Source: an uncultured Methanobrevibacter sp. (GTDB taxonomy: Archaea; Methanobacteriota; Methanobacteria; Methanobacteriales; Methanobacteriaceae). From it: a DNA stretch of 64,000 bases. Position 1 is the first letter of the stretch. Each line of letters begins with the position of its first letter. Positions 8,970 through 19,000 of this stretch are shown here, piece by piece. Under the pieces are notes generated by a model that was not told where the DNA came from, ran no database searches, and saw nothing but the letters and a program-made list of their open reading frames with translations. Made by a program: the position numbers and the translations under genes. Where the stretch lies: positions 1 to 64,000 of the forward strand of contig NZ_CADCJB010000012.1 of assembly GCF_902801725.1 (NCBI RefSeq), in the 5' to 3' direction.

Positions 8970-9527
8970 TTAGATTTTTCTTCTTCTAGCTTGTTCAGAT
9001 CCTTTTCCTTTGGATTTGATTCCACGTCCTTTGTTACCAGCACTGGTTAAGCCTCTTAAAGCTCTATTAGTGTGTTTTTTGGAGCAAATCCAATTGATTT
9101 TCTTATCGTTAACGATAGAAGGACTTAGCGGATCTACTAAAATAACTTCAAAATATTTATATTTTCCGTCAGCCCATACCCAGTAGGAGTTTAATACTTC
9201 TAAGTTAGGGTATTTTTTAGCTACACGTTCTTCAGCAATTCTTTGAATAGATTTTGCTTGGGTAATTTTGTTTACACCCATTCTTTTAGGTTTACGACCG
9301 TTGAAGTGACGGGTTTTCCTTCTTCCACCACGTCTTACTCTAGTTCTTACTAAAACAAAACCTTTTTTAGCTCTGTAACCTAAACTTCTAGCTCTGTCGA
9401 GTCTGGTAGGTCTTTCGATTCTTTGAACTGCTTTTTGCCTTCTCCATTTAGGAGCTCTTTCCCACATGAGTTCACGTACGTAAGACTCATCAGGGTTTTT
9501 CCATGCGTCTCTAATATATTTATACAT
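8970..9527 (-). CDS. rpl15e: Large-subunit ribosomal protein L15e
   Basis: A 185-residue basic protein, the usual length for archaeal L15e (eL15). Typical stretches: [60 protein letters not shown] and the C-terminal lysine/arginine-rich tail [18 protein letters not shown]. It binds 23S rRNA in the large subunit. The start is ATG 9527 with AGGTG six bases upstream; an in-frame GTG at 9536 would bury that site. A leader of some 90 nt containing a possible short ORF separates it from a TATA-like box at 9641-9650. Confidence 0.97.
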   Translation of the reverse strand: MYKYIRDAWKNPDESYVRELMWERAPKWRRQKAVQRIERPTRLDRARSLGYRAKKGFVLVRTRVRRGGRRKTRHFNGRKPKRMGVNKITQAKSIQRIAEERVAKKYPNLEVLNSYWVWADGKYKYFEVILVDPLSPSIVNDKKINWICSKKHTNRALRGLTSAGNKGRGIKSKGKGSEQARRRKI

Positions 9528-9544
9528 AAATAACACCTTTTTGT

Positions 9545-9607
9545 TCAGCCACTAGGGCCACATCCATATGGGAACTTATCCCAAAAAAAGTATTTTAGCA
9601 CTGCCAT
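9545..9607 (-). CDS. Possible 20-residue leader peptide upstream of rpl15e
   Basis: A small [23 protein letters not shown], begins at ATG 9607 and ends 17 bases before the rpl15e start. A TATA-like box (CTTTATAAAT, 9650-9641) would place transcription start about a dozen bases before this ATG, so the codon would be the first in a nearly leaderless mRNA. The peptide is rich in aromatic residues and ends in YGCGPSG. Its codons also form the hairpin TGGGA-TAAGT-TCCCA. It could be a translated attenuator or a chance ORF in the leader; conservation in relatives would decide. Confidence 0.35.
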   Translation of the reverse strand: MAVLKYFFWDKFPYGCGPSG

Positions 9608-9640
9608 AAAAATAACAGTAATCAAATATTTGTTTTAACT

Positions 9641-9650
9641 ATTTATAAAG
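9641..9650 (-). promoter_or_regulatory. TATA-like box of the rpl15e transcript
   Basis: CTTTATAAAT on the minus strand in an otherwise ordinary AT-rich spacer. Spacing predicts transcription starting near 9620, leaving a leader of about 90 nt before rpl15e, long for this genome. Confidence 0.4.
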
Positions 9651-9763
9651 GTATCGTAAAAATTAGATTTTAACAAAAATTTCAACGAAAATTAAATATT
9701 TACAAGAGCATCATCTTTGCAGCAACTCAAAATATTAATACAAAATGAAATAAATCATATATT

Positions 9764-10174
9764 ATGAAAATGCCTGATGTAATAGATTCAAAATTGCTTG
9801 CGCCCTGCGGAATAAACTGCATAAGCTGTGAAAAATATCAAAATCCATGTGCAGGATGCCTTATAAGTGATGATGGGAAAAACAAAGCCAGTTTAAAGTG
9901 TAAAATCAAAAACTGCTTTGACAGTAAGAATTTTAGCTACTGCGGACGATGCAGTGAGTTTCCATGTCCGTTAATGAAAAAGCACTCTAAAAAATATGTA
10001 AAACGCCACGATTTGAATACACTGGATAGTGCAAAACGCATAAAAACAACAGGAATAGGCAAGATGATGGCACAGGATAGGGAAAGATGGTTATGTCCCG
10101 AATGCGGAGGGATTGTGAAATTCCAAACCAAATCCTGCAGCGAGTGCGGATTTGAAATTGACCAAACAAAATAG
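9764..10174 (+). CDS. DUF3795-like cysteine-rich protein
   Basis: A 136-residue protein with two metal-binding parts. The N-terminal region LAPCGINCISCEKYQNPCAGC followed by CKIKNCF and YCGRCSEFPCP matches the DUF3795 pattern. The C terminus is a zinc ribbon, CPECGG…CSECGFE. It may bind zinc or an iron-sulfur cluster in the cytoplasm; no biochemical function is known for the family. The start is the first of two close ATGs (9764, 9770) without visible Shine-Dalgarno. It stands alone between rpl15e (divergent) and the ExbB-type cluster (convergent). Confidence 0.7.
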   Translation: MKMPDVIDSKLLAPCGINCISCEKYQNPCAGCLISDDGKNKASLKCKIKNCFDSKNFSYCGRCSEFPCPLMKKHSKKYVKRHDLNTLDSAKRIKTTGIGKMMAQDRERWLCPECGGIVKFQTKSCSECGFEIDQTK

Positions 10175-10265
10175 AAAACTGATTAGTCAAAAGGCGTTGC
10201 AACCACCAGATAACACATAAAAAAAAAGATAGTTTAAGAGAAAAAAAACTTCTTAAAATTAAACT

Positions 10266-10565
10266 TCAACCCGATACCATTACCAATTCACCAGTGGTCG
10301 GATCCTGGTAAACCTTTCCGACTTCACTATAGCCACTATCCTCAAGACCGCCTGCATTAGTGTAGTTTTGACTGAATGTATCTGCTGTTGAAACATCCTG
10401 TGTTGATTGTGTTTTTGTAATCATGTCCGGATTTGCCGATAGAGCCATAATTGCAAAAATCAAAAAACCCAAAGCCAAAACAAGCATTGCATCTGAAAGG
10501 TTATTCAATCCACCCATTGGGTCATCATCAACAGATTCTGAAATCCTTCTTCTTTTTCTAAGCAT
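10266..10565 (-). CDS. DUF2149-like membrane protein, partner of an ExbB-type channel
   Basis: About 99 residues: a basic N terminus (MLRKRRRISESVDDDP), GGLNNLSDAMLVLALGFLIFAIMAL as a single membrane helix, and a short outside part ending YQDPTTGELVMVSG. One helix with an acidic residue (Asp) at its edge and a periplasm-side domain is how ExbD/TolR/MotB partners look, and DUF2149 proteins occur beside ExbB-like genes in methanogens. I choose ATG 10565, preceded by GGTGA, four bases after the stop of the channel gene; an upstream in-frame ATG would overlap that gene. Confidence 0.65.
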   Translation of the reverse strand: MLRKRRRISESVDDDPMGGLNNLSDAMLVLALGFLIFAIMALSANPDMITKTQSTQDVSTADTFSQNYTNAGGLEDSGYSEVGKVYQDPTTGELVMVSG

Positions 10566-10569
10566 CAAA

Positions 10570-11211
10570 TCACCATTTGTTAATAGTTTCCAACTCCGCT
10601 TCCGCAACAGTTTCAACATCTATTAATTCTGATTCATACCATTGCTTCTTGTATTTTGAAATTAAAAAAGCAATAGCCCCAACTGTCAAACCTGTAACAG
10701 TAGTATCGAAAGCAATTGTTAAAGATTCTGCAAGTGTAGCAATATCTCCTGTTCCAAGTGCTGCAAGACCTGGGCCTAATGGAATCAAAGTACCTAAAAG
10801 ACCTAAAATTGGACCAACACGAACTAAAATATCAGTTTTATTGGTTTTTTTAATTAATCTGGTTTCATTAGCAGATATTAATTCACTGGCTAATGCTTTT
10901 CTTGCATCAGAACCAATATCATAATTATCCGCTATTCTAGTCAAAATTTCTTTTTGATAATCAAACAAATCGCTGTTTTTTATTTCTTCCTTCATCTGAC
11001 CTACATCAGTTGAAAATGAAACTCTTCTAATCAGGTCCTCCAAATCTTTTGACTTGATTGGCTTTCTAGATATATATTCATTAATCAAACCGCCAAAAGC
11101 CAAGATAACTATCACTACTGAGATGACAAGCAAAATAACGACCGGAGTTAGAAGACTTTCCGAAAGAATATGAATGAAAGAAGTCAATGTTCCAGTTCCT
11201 TGAATTATCAT
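10570..11211 (-). CDS. MotA/TolQ/ExbB-family proton channel protein
   Basis: 213 residues. One N-terminal helix (VVILLVISVVIVILAFGGL), a cytoplasmic segment, and two C-terminal helices. LVRVGPILGLLGTLIPLGPGLAALGTGD followed by FDTTVTGLTVGAIAFLISKYKKQW is the MotA/TolQ/ExbB signature (GPxLGLLGTxxP, then a Thr-rich helix). In bacteria such proteins conduct protons to energise outer-membrane transport or motility; this cell has neither an outer membrane nor MotA-driven flagella in evidence. It overlaps the upstream gene by ATGA and is followed by the DUF2149 gene. Confidence 0.8.
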   Translation of the reverse strand: MIIQGTGTLTSFIHILSESLLTPVVILLVISVVIVILAFGGLINEYISRKPIKSKDLEDLIRRVSFSTDVGQMKEEIKNSDLFDYQKEILTRIADNYDIGSDARKALASELISANETRLIKKTNKTDILVRVGPILGLLGTLIPLGPGLAALGTGDIATLAESLTIAFDTTVTGLTVGAIAFLISKYKKQWYESELIDVETVAEAELETINKW

Positions 11212-11858
11212 GAATTTCCTCCCTTACTATCATTTAGAAGCATACCAGCAATTAAAGTGACAACAACTGCAATAATAACATAAATCAACTGATAAGTCGG
11301 AGTTAAAATCAAAAATGAGCTAAACATTGTATAGTCAAGATTAACTGTTGAATTATATGTAACTGCAAAAATGAATACCAATATTGAAAACAGACACATA
11401 TATTCCCCAATTATTACAGAGTATTGTCTTTTTGCATGATGCAATAATTTAGTTAGTTGATAAACAACAAATAAAATAATAAAACTCAATAAAGAATATA
11501 TGAGAATATTGAAAAAATCTAAACTCGCCTGTGAGGCAAATAATATGACAGACAATAAAAAGGTAATCAAAATCACAGATAACGGCATTCTTAACTCATT
11601 AGTCTTAACATAATATAGCATCGAAAGAAATATCAAAATTGCAATTATAATGAATAGATAACTAAAATTATCCAACAAAAATGCAAATTGAGTATTCAGA
11701 TAACCTGAAACATGCATTATCAAAAATGAAATGATAGAAAATACAAAAGAACATATTATTAATTTGATATTATTTAGCTCATAGTTTCCAAGCATCAAAG
11801 CGATGTTGGCTGTAAATAATACCAATAATATTAACAAATACCCCCCAATCAAGTCCAT
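11208..11858 (-). CDS. Multipass membrane protein of the ExbB/DUF2149 cluster
   Basis: About 216 residues with some six to seven hydrophobic helices and very short loops; no soluble domain and no recognised family motif. ATG 11858 is preferred over the in-frame TTG at 11867 since AGGTT lies upstream. Its stop overlaps the ExbB-like start (ATGA), which ties the two in translation. It might be the third component of an ion-driven envelope machine, but this is inference from position only. Confidence 0.6.
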   Translation of the reverse strand: MDLIGGYLLILLVLFTANIALMLGNYELNNIKLIICSFVFSIISFLIMHVSGYLNTQFAFLLDNFSYLFIIIAILIFLSMLYYVKTNELRMPLSVILITFLLSVILFASQASLDFFNILIYSLLSFIILFVVYQLTKLLHHAKRQYSVIIGEYMCLFSILVFIFAVTYNSTVNLDYTMFSSFLILTPTYQLIYVIIAVVVTLIAGMLLNDSKGGNS

Positions 11859-12071
11859 TTTTTTCAAAACCTATATTCATTTATCTAATTAAATATTAAT
11901 CAACATGAATATATAAACATATCGTAATGAATAATTAAAAAATTAATTAAAGGGCTAGAAGTAATTCAAATAAATAAAACTACAATTAAAAATATCCAAT
12001 ATCAAAATAAAGAAAAAATTTTGAGTAAAAATAAAAAACATCAAAAAATAATGAGAAATAAAAATTCAACA

Positions 12072-12641
12072 TTATTCTTCAATTATTTCGTAGTATGATC
12101 CATCTGCACAAGACCTGCAAACAGGTTTTCCGCCAATAAGTTTATGGCGACCGTCAGATACTTTTTCACCACAAACTGAACAGAATGCAGTAGTATAAGG
12201 CTTACCCGGCATGTCTCCTAAACCCAATTCAATTTTAACCTTGTCAACCTTGAACAGATCTTCGGGAGGAGTTCTTCTAAAACGGGCAATCATTTCCTCT
12301 TTAGTTTCTTCATCCTTGAATTTTTTGTTTGCATCTGCATCGGTTATTCTTAAAGCTTCTCCAGTATCCTGGTTGTAGAAAGTTGCAGCAAATTTGCCGT
12401 AATACATTTGCTTTAATGTTCTTTTGCCCATGGAACATCCAGTAACTGACTGGACTGCATCAGACATGCACCTGTCGATTTCAAGAAATACAATTAAATT
12501 TTTGTGTCTTTCATTTAATGGCATTCCCAATAGTTCCAGTCCGTACATTGCCAATTTTGTTCCAATAGCAATTCCTCCACAGACATGTCCATGAAATTCT
12601 GCTGCTTTTGCCAACTGTTCATCATATTCTTTTTCATTCAC
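12072..12641 (-). CDS. FmdE-family protein with C-terminal zinc ribbon
   Basis: 189 residues. The N-terminal FmdE domain has the family motif AAEFHGHVCGGIAIGTKLA (His and Cys, residues 17-22) and later CMSDAVQSVTGCSMGKRTL; the C terminus is a zinc ribbon, CSVCGEKVSDGR…CRSC. FmdE was first noted with molybdenum formylmethanofuran dehydrogenase, but its role is not settled; metal or cofactor handling is usual speculation. The start is GTG 12641 behind GGTGA. It is the last gene after a BtuCD-type importer, ten bases from the ATPase stop, which suggests a link with uptake of a metal or oxyanion. Confidence 0.8.
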   Translation of the reverse strand: MNEKEYDEQLAKAAEFHGHVCGGIAIGTKLAMYGLELLGMPLNERHKNLIVFLEIDRCMSDAVQSVTGCSMGKRTLKQMYYGKFAATFYNQDTGEALRITDADANKKFKDEETKEEMIARFRRTPPEDLFKVDKVKIELGLGDMPGKPYTTAFCSVCGEKVSDGRHKLIGGKPVCRSCADGSYYEIIEE

Positions 12642-12651
12642 AATATCACCA

Positions 12652-13455
12652 TCATAAGTCTAATTTTAAGTTTGTTTTCATCGGTACACATACTTTTCTT
12701 TTATCATCCAATTCCATTAACCTAACATCAATGGAATATGCTTTTTTTAAGTTTTCTTCTGTTACAACATCATCAGGAGTTCCAAAATCAATAAATTTTC
12801 CATTTTTCATTATAGCCACTTTTGTTGAGCTTAGGAACGCATGATCTGGAAAGTGAGAGGACATTATAATAGACAATCCATTTTTTGCGAGATTTTCAAT
12901 AATTTCCAGAAGTTTAATTTGATTTCCAAAGTCCAAATGAGACGTCGGCTCATCCAATATTAGGATATCCGGCTTCTGACACAGTACCCTTGCCAAAAAT
13001 ACCAATTGACGTTCCCCACCACTCAAATTCGTATATTCCTTATCTTTCAAATTCTCTATCCCAAGAGTTTTTAAAGCATCTGAAGCTATTTTGACGTCCT
13101 CATCTTTAGGAGAATCTGTTAAGTTAAGATATGGTGCTCTGCCCATTAGAACAACATCAAACACTTTAAATGGAAATGAAGGAACATGAGATTGTGGAAT
13201 ATATCCTATATGTTTTGAAATTTCCTTAAACGACAATCTTTTAATGTTTTTACCATCGATTAATATTTCACCGGAACCTATATCATGCAATCCATTGAGA
13301 CATTTAATCAGAGTAGTTTTTCCAGTCCCGTTTGGCCCCAGAATACATAAGACATCCCCTCTCTTAATGGAAAAGGAAATATCTGAAAATATTTCTTCAT
13401 CATCATATGAAAATGAAATGTTTCTTGCTTCAAATAATTTCTCATCTACGACCAT
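12652..13455 (-). CDS. ABC importer ATP-binding protein, FecE/BtuD type
   Basis: 267-residue ATPase. Walker A is LGPNGTGKTTLIKCL near residue 38, the signature is LSGGERQLVFLARVL, and Walker B is PDILILDEPTSHLDFG. The loop IGYIPQSH fits the Fe/cobalamin/molybdate type II importer family. It overlaps the permease gene by about ten bases, so translation is coupled. Confidence 0.9.
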   Translation of the reverse strand: MVVDEKLFEARNISFSYDDEEIFSDISFSIKRGDVLCILGPNGTGKTTLIKCLNGLHDIGSGEILIDGKNIKRLSFKEISKHIGYIPQSHVPSFPFKVFDVVLMGRAPYLNLTDSPKDEDVKIASDALKTLGIENLKDKEYTNLSGGERQLVFLARVLCQKPDILILDEPTSHLDFGNQIKLLEIIENLAKNGLSIIMSSHFPDHAFLSSTKVAIMKNGKFIDFGTPDDVVTEENLKKAYSIDVRLMELDDKRKVCVPMKTNLKLDL

Positions 13456-14459
13456 TCTGAATACCCCCGTTTAAGCAAGTATAAGAATATCGGAACGCCT
13501 ATTATGGCAGTTAGAATACCAATCGGAATTTCAATTGATATGACCGCCCTTGAAATATTATCAATCAACAGTAAAAAACTTCCGCCCAAACTTAGAGACG
13601 CCGGAAGAAGCACCCTATTGTCTGGACCTACAATCATACGAGCCATATGAGGTATAATCAAACCCACCCAACCAACAATTCCACTAATTGAAACTGCCGC
13701 AGAAGTTAAAAGTGTACATCCCGCAATTATTAACAATCTTATTCTTGAAGGATTTAAACCTAAGGATTGGGCCTCTTCATCACCCATAGCAAGCAAATTC
13801 ATTTGCCATCTTAAAACCAGCAATATCGCAAGACCTATGATGACAGGTATTGCAATCATAAACAGCTTATCAGCATTGATAGAAGCTAATGATCCCATTA
13901 GCCAATATACAATTTCAGGCAACTTATCGTCAGGATCTGCGATAAACTTAATGGCAGAAATTAACGAATTGAAAAATGCAGATATTGCAACTCCAGACAA
14001 TACCAGGACAAGAATTCCTCCCGCCTTATAAGTTCTTGATATCAAATAGGTAGTTGCAACGGATATCAAACCAAAAACAAATGCAAATAGCTGAGTCACT
14101 ATATTGGCTCCGCTGATTAATATGGCTAAAGCAGCTCCGAATCCTGCACCATTAGATACTCCAAGCAAATCGGAGGATACCAAAGGGTTTTTAAATATTG
14201 ACTGGAAAGCGGCTCCTGAAATTGCAAGACATGCCCCAACAACAATAGCTCCAATAATTCTTGGAAGCCTGATTTCAAATACAATTGTCGTAATTGTTGG
14301 GTTGATTTCCAACTGAGGAAATATAGGAGACAATATTGTTTTAATTACATCAACAGGACTGATTGGATATCTTCCAAGTAAAAATGAAGCAAAAAATAGA
14401 ACTATTGGAAAAAAGATTAAAAGTACAATACTTATAATCTCTTTTGTTTCCTTATCCAT
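13446..14459 (-). CDS. ABC importer permease, FecCD/BtuC type
   Basis: 337 residues, about ten helices. Family landmarks are RLPRIIGAIVVGACLAISGAAFQ (N-terminal RLPR and G-x-x-L-x-x-x-G), NPLVSSDLLGVSNGAGFG, GxVGWVGLIIPHMARMIVGPDNR and GIPIFLYLLKR-like end. This is the permease fold of ferric-siderophore, heme, cobalamin and (MolBCA) molybdate importers. The start ATG 14459 has GGGTA upstream. Confidence 0.9.
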   Translation of the reverse strand: MDKETKEIISIVLLIFFPIVLFFASFLLGRYPISPVDVIKTILSPIFPQLEINPTITTIVFEIRLPRIIGAIVVGACLAISGAAFQSIFKNPLVSSDLLGVSNGAGFGAALAILISGANIVTQLFAFVFGLISVATTYLISRTYKAGGILVLVLSGVAISAFFNSLISAIKFIADPDDKLPEIVYWLMGSLASINADKLFMIAIPVIIGLAILLVLRWQMNLLAMGDEEAQSLGLNPSRIRLLIIAGCTLLTSAAVSISGIVGWVGLIIPHMARMIVGPDNRVLLPASLSLGGSFLLLIDNISRAVISIEIPIGILTAIIGVPIFLYLLKRGYSEWS

Positions 14460-14469
14460 GAAAATTACC

Positions 14470-15576
14470 CTACAAATTTGATTGTTTGAGTCCTGAATCT
14501 AATAACATTTGTTTTGCATCATCATCACTCAAATCATAATGATAAAAGTTAGAATAGAACTCTTTAGTCGCATCGACCATTTTGATATCCTTATAGTCAT
14601 CAGGATAAATTGCTTTTGCAGTCCATGGAACACCAATAATCATGTTTGCTCCAACAGGCCTATCAAACCATTTGAATGGAGATTGCGGAGATACATAAAC
14701 TTCCTTATTTTTAACTGCATTAATTTTACCCCAATTTGAATCATTATAAACATGTGCATAAAATTCCGGATCGTTAGTGATAATCTTATCAGGATTCCAG
14801 CTGATTACCTGTTCCATTGAAACCTGAACTCCTCCAGTTGTGTTTCCTTGAGAAACAGAGTCCGCAACATTTTTTCCACCAACCAAATCAATCAATTGTC
14901 CGTGAGTAGAATTTGAAGGGCTTGTTTGAAGTCCATCATCACCCTGAGCATAGTAAACTGTCTTTTTATTACTGTCAGATAATTTGGATGCTCTGTCATG
15001 GACAATATCCAAATATTTATTGTTGAAATCATTTAGTTGCTTTGCCTTTTCCTGCTCGCCAACAATCTCACCCATGAATGTTATGGATTCACCGACTTTC
15101 TCGACATTTGTTGTATCATTAACTGCAATGACCGGAATGCTTCCGAACTTTTCCTGACGTTCCTTAACTGTGGATAAATCACCATCTCCACCCTCATCAA
15201 TAGATTCAATAACAATATCCGGTTCGGATGCAATGAATTCTTCATAGCTTCCGTCTTGAGAGCCATACCAACCCCCAACAACAGGATAATTTTTATACTG
15301 ATTCGGAACGTACTTCATTTCAGCATCTGTCCACTGAAAGTTAACGGCCTTTACTTTGTCAGGTGCAATCATATACAATACTGTAGTCATTGGAGGGCTT
15401 GTTGCTACAACATTACTTACAGATGCAGGAATTTCAACATTTCTACCTGCCATATCCGTGATATTTTTGGACCCCTTGCTCTCAACTGTTGAAGGAGTTA
15501 AAAATAAATGTGTAGCCACACCAGCTATGACCAAAACAACCAACAATAAAATAATTACTTTAATTTTCTTTTCCAT
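14470..15576 (-). CDS. ABC importer substrate-binding protein, PF01497/TroA-like
   Basis: 368 residues. N-terminal membrane helix (VIILLLVVLVIAGVATHLFL) without lipobox cysteine, so it is probably an anchored rather than lipid-modified receptor. The start of the mature part, ITDMAGRNVEIPASVSNVVATSP, and PDIVIESIDE are typical of class III binding proteins for ferric siderophores, cobalamin, heme or oxyanions. GGGGGT precedes ATG 15576. First gene of a four-gene cluster (receptor, permease, ATPase, FmdE). Substrate not deducible. Confidence 0.85.
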   Translation of the reverse strand: MEKKIKVIILLLVVLVIAGVATHLFLTPSTVESKGSKNITDMAGRNVEIPASVSNVVATSPPMTTVLYMIAPDKVKAVNFQWTDAEMKYVPNQYKNYPVVGGWYGSQDGSYEEFIASEPDIVIESIDEGGDGDLSTVKERQEKFGSIPVIAVNDTTNVEKVGESITFMGEIVGEQEKAKQLNDFNNKYLDIVHDRASKLSDSNKKTVYYAQGDDGLQTSPSNSTHGQLIDLVGGKNVADSVSQGNTTGGVQVSMEQVISWNPDKIITNDPEFYAHVYNDSNWGKINAVKNKEVYVSPQSPFKWFDRPVGANMIIGVPWTAKAIYPDDYKDIKMVDATKEFYSNFYHYDLSDDDAKQMLLDSGLKQSNL

Positions 15577-16011
15577 TATTAAACCCCCATCGATAAGAAT
15601 ATATTTTCACTAAGTTATTTAATAAGTTTTCTAAAATTTACAAAATTATTAAAAAAATAGATTAATAACAATTAAAAACAAAATTATAATTTTAAAATTA
15701 ATTTAATCTAATGTAATTAACAAATTTTAACCTATCCAATAAAAATAAAAGATATTTTCGTTATTATTTTAATTTATAAAGACCTTCAACACTATTCGAA
15801 AGTGACATTGATAACACCGAAAATAGGGGCAATTTCAACATGCAATATATTAAAAATCTCGCCAATATTTTTAATATTAAATAGATAAAATAGTGAAATA
15901 ATCAAATAAAAAATTCATTTAAAAGAAGTTGTTTTAAAAAACAGCATTTGAAAATATTGAAATCTATATGAAAAAATAAAAAAAGAAGGAATATGCAAAA
16001 AACATATCCGA
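15577..16011. other. Intergenic region upstream of the ABC importer
   Basis: 435 bp, very AT-rich, holding the promoter region of the importer operon (right to left) and the downstream region of a large adhesin gene. ATCGAT occurs at 15589-15594. A less AT-rich patch at 15780-15860 shows no ORF or clear structure. Near 15975-16000 an imperfect hairpin (GGAATATG…CATATCC) next to a T tract on the minus strand may terminate the adhesin gene. Nothing else seen. Confidence 0.35.
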
Positions 16012-19000
16012 TTAAATAGGAATTTCACTTTTTGGAACATCATAAGTGTATTCTGATTTAAATACCCTTGATGTGGAATGGATTAATGAACCAATGGAAA
16101 TTTCAATAGTATTATTCTGCACATCATAATTCTGTGACGGGAACTTGAATGTTCCAATGCCACCAATTACATCAAATATGATTTCCGCTTGCTTATCTGT
16201 TCCTCTGTTTAATGTGACATACATGTCGAACTCTGGAAGATTTGAAGCTATTTGATTGTTTTTATGAAATATGACCTCATAGCTTCCAGATGAATATGTG
16301 AGATTGAATCCAATGCCCGTAGTATTGATTCTAGGACACATTGTTCCATACCCAACAACACCTGTATCATTATCCCAAGTTACTAAATTATTTGTACCAT
16401 ACCAATTTGGATCCAGATTCAATCTGTTGGTAGTAGTATATATTCCTTCAGGATTTGCACTCAATTCACCCAAAATCATCATACTAGGACCTCTTGCATT
16501 CCTATAAATTGCATTATCAGTCACCAAAGGTTTAACAGCATTTAAAGCCAAATCATATCCTGCATTAAATCTAATTCCTTCCAAAACCTGATCAGTTATT
16601 GTATTTTGAGTTATGACTATGCCGGTTGAGCCATTTGCATCAATTGAAATTCCCAAATGGTTATTTGAAATATGATTTTTATTTATAGTGACATTTACTG
16701 CAGAGTTATTTAACAATATTCCATAGCCGCTTGGACCTTCAGGCACAGTCATGATATACAGTCCGATATTGTCAGATATCTCATTATTCACAATTTGGGT
16801 ATTTTCAACTCCAAATCCATATTTGATACCGTAATTATTTTCTCTCAAATAATTTGTGTCCATCCTTAGCTTGGAAGAATGCTCCACAAATATTGCACTT
16901 TCAAATTGAGAGATAGTGTTTTGAGACAAATCAACATTGCGTGAATCTGAAATATGGATTCCGTAACCCGGCAGCATCAAAGTTCCATCGAGATAACTTT
17001 TAATTTTGGATTCATCAAGGTTATTGACAAATGAATTGTTCACAACTGATATGTCTGAAGACTTATCAATTACAATTCCATCATTGGAGTTTCCTTTAAT
17101 GACAAAATTGGCAACAGTTACATTATTCGCTGATATTGAAAATACAGGACTTCCCTTCTTAGCAATCACAATAGATTTATCATTGGAGAAGATATTCAAC
17201 GGCTTATTGACATTCAATGAAATGCCATTGTAAGTATCTCCCAAAAAGACAATGTCCGCACCATTTTCAGCATTGTCAAATATATATTGAATTTCAGAGT
17301 TTGATAAAGAATCATCCACATAAAAAATATTTGTATTATTGGTAACAGTAATCTTATTAGTTTTTGAAATCGCCTTGTATTTGCTATTTCCAGCATATTT
17401 TGCAACAATATTGTATTTGCCTTTACCCAAATCGGAAACAGTAATTTTAGCTATGCCGTTAGCATCTGTTGATTTGGAATAGTTTTTTCCATTGACAGTG
17501 AATTTGACTGTTTGCCTTGCAAGTGCAATACCTGATTTATCTTTTAAAGTAATTTGATATTCCTTAATGGAATCTTTAGCGTAAGTTCTATCATTTCCAG
17601 TTATTTGAGTGGCTATCCTTGATACAACAATCTTACCTGTTGCCTTAGAAGACTTATATATGGAGTTGCCCTTATAATTCACAACAACAGAATAAGACCT
17701 TTCATTGGAAAACTTGACAGACACCGCTGCAATACCTTTAGCGTTTGTTGTTCTGGCATAATTTTTCCCATTGACTTTAATTGTGACTTTTTGTTTTGAT
17801 AAGGCCTTTCCAGCATTTGTCTTTAAAACAATAGAATATTTTTTTGATTGTTTTGGAAGTGTTGAAACAGTAGGTGCAGTGATTTTTGTGGTAATTTTGG
17901 CCACTTTAATCATACCTGAGGAAGAAGCTTTTTTATATATTTTGCTTCCCTTATATCTTGCAATTACCTTATAATTTTTTAAAGAATTGAATTTTACTTT
18001 AACACTAGCCTGACCTTTAGCATTTGTTGTTCTGACATAATTTTTTCCATTAATTTTAACTGTCACTTTTTGTTTGGCTATTCCTTTTCCATTTCCATCT
18101 TTTAAAGTGACCACATAATATTTTAAAGCCTTTGGAGCAATGGTTATTGTAGGTGCTGTTAATTTTGCAGTTTTTGAAGAGTATTTAACAATTATCTTAT
18201 TTGTTTTGGAAACTTTATTATAACTGTCAGTCCCTGCAAAATTAGTTTTAATCTGATAGGTTTTTTGAGCACTGAATTTCAATAAAACCTTTGCCTGACC
18301 TTTGCTGTTAGTGTTTTTATTGTAAGTTTTTCCATTTACAGTGAATGTGACCTTTTGGTTAGCCAATGGATTGCCTGAAATATCCCTTAATGTGATAACA
18401 TAATTTTCAGCCAATTTTGGAATCATGTATACATTTGAAGAAATAATTTTTGCATCTATTGAAGAGCCTGGAATATCTCCATCATCAACATTGAATGTTC
18501 GGGATACCTTATTATCAATATCGGTGCCCGGTGTTGGGAATACTGCAGTTATTACATTTCCTGTTTCGTTAAACAAAGATGGTGCAAATGTAACAGTAGC
18601 AGTTCCATTTTTCATCATTACTGTCTGATAAACATCCCCTTCTTTAGGATTTGCACTTTTATCAGCCTTGTTAAGATAGAATGTAACCGGTACGGAACTT
18701 AAATCATTTGCAACAGTCCCATTTGCATTTACAATAGAAACGGAATAAACTCCTTTTTTGACCTGTGTAATTTCACTTATGTCCAATAGCAAATCTGCAG
18801 GTTTCGACCATATTTTGCCAGGACTGCGATAGATATTAGGGCAGTTCATGAATTCGTTAATCTCAAAGACATGGGCAATGAACATAACGCCCTGGTGACC
18901 GTAGTAATCCCCTTTCATTTCTCCAACATAAACATATCTGTCATTGGCCGCATCATAATCATATTCACCATATCCTGGCAGATAGTCATAAACTTGTGTC

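Noticed and set aside
17340-18500. Possible CRISPR-like regular repeats
   Set aside because: The periodicity is about 280-290 bp, diverged and in frame; it encodes Ig-like protein domains, not direct repeats with spacers.
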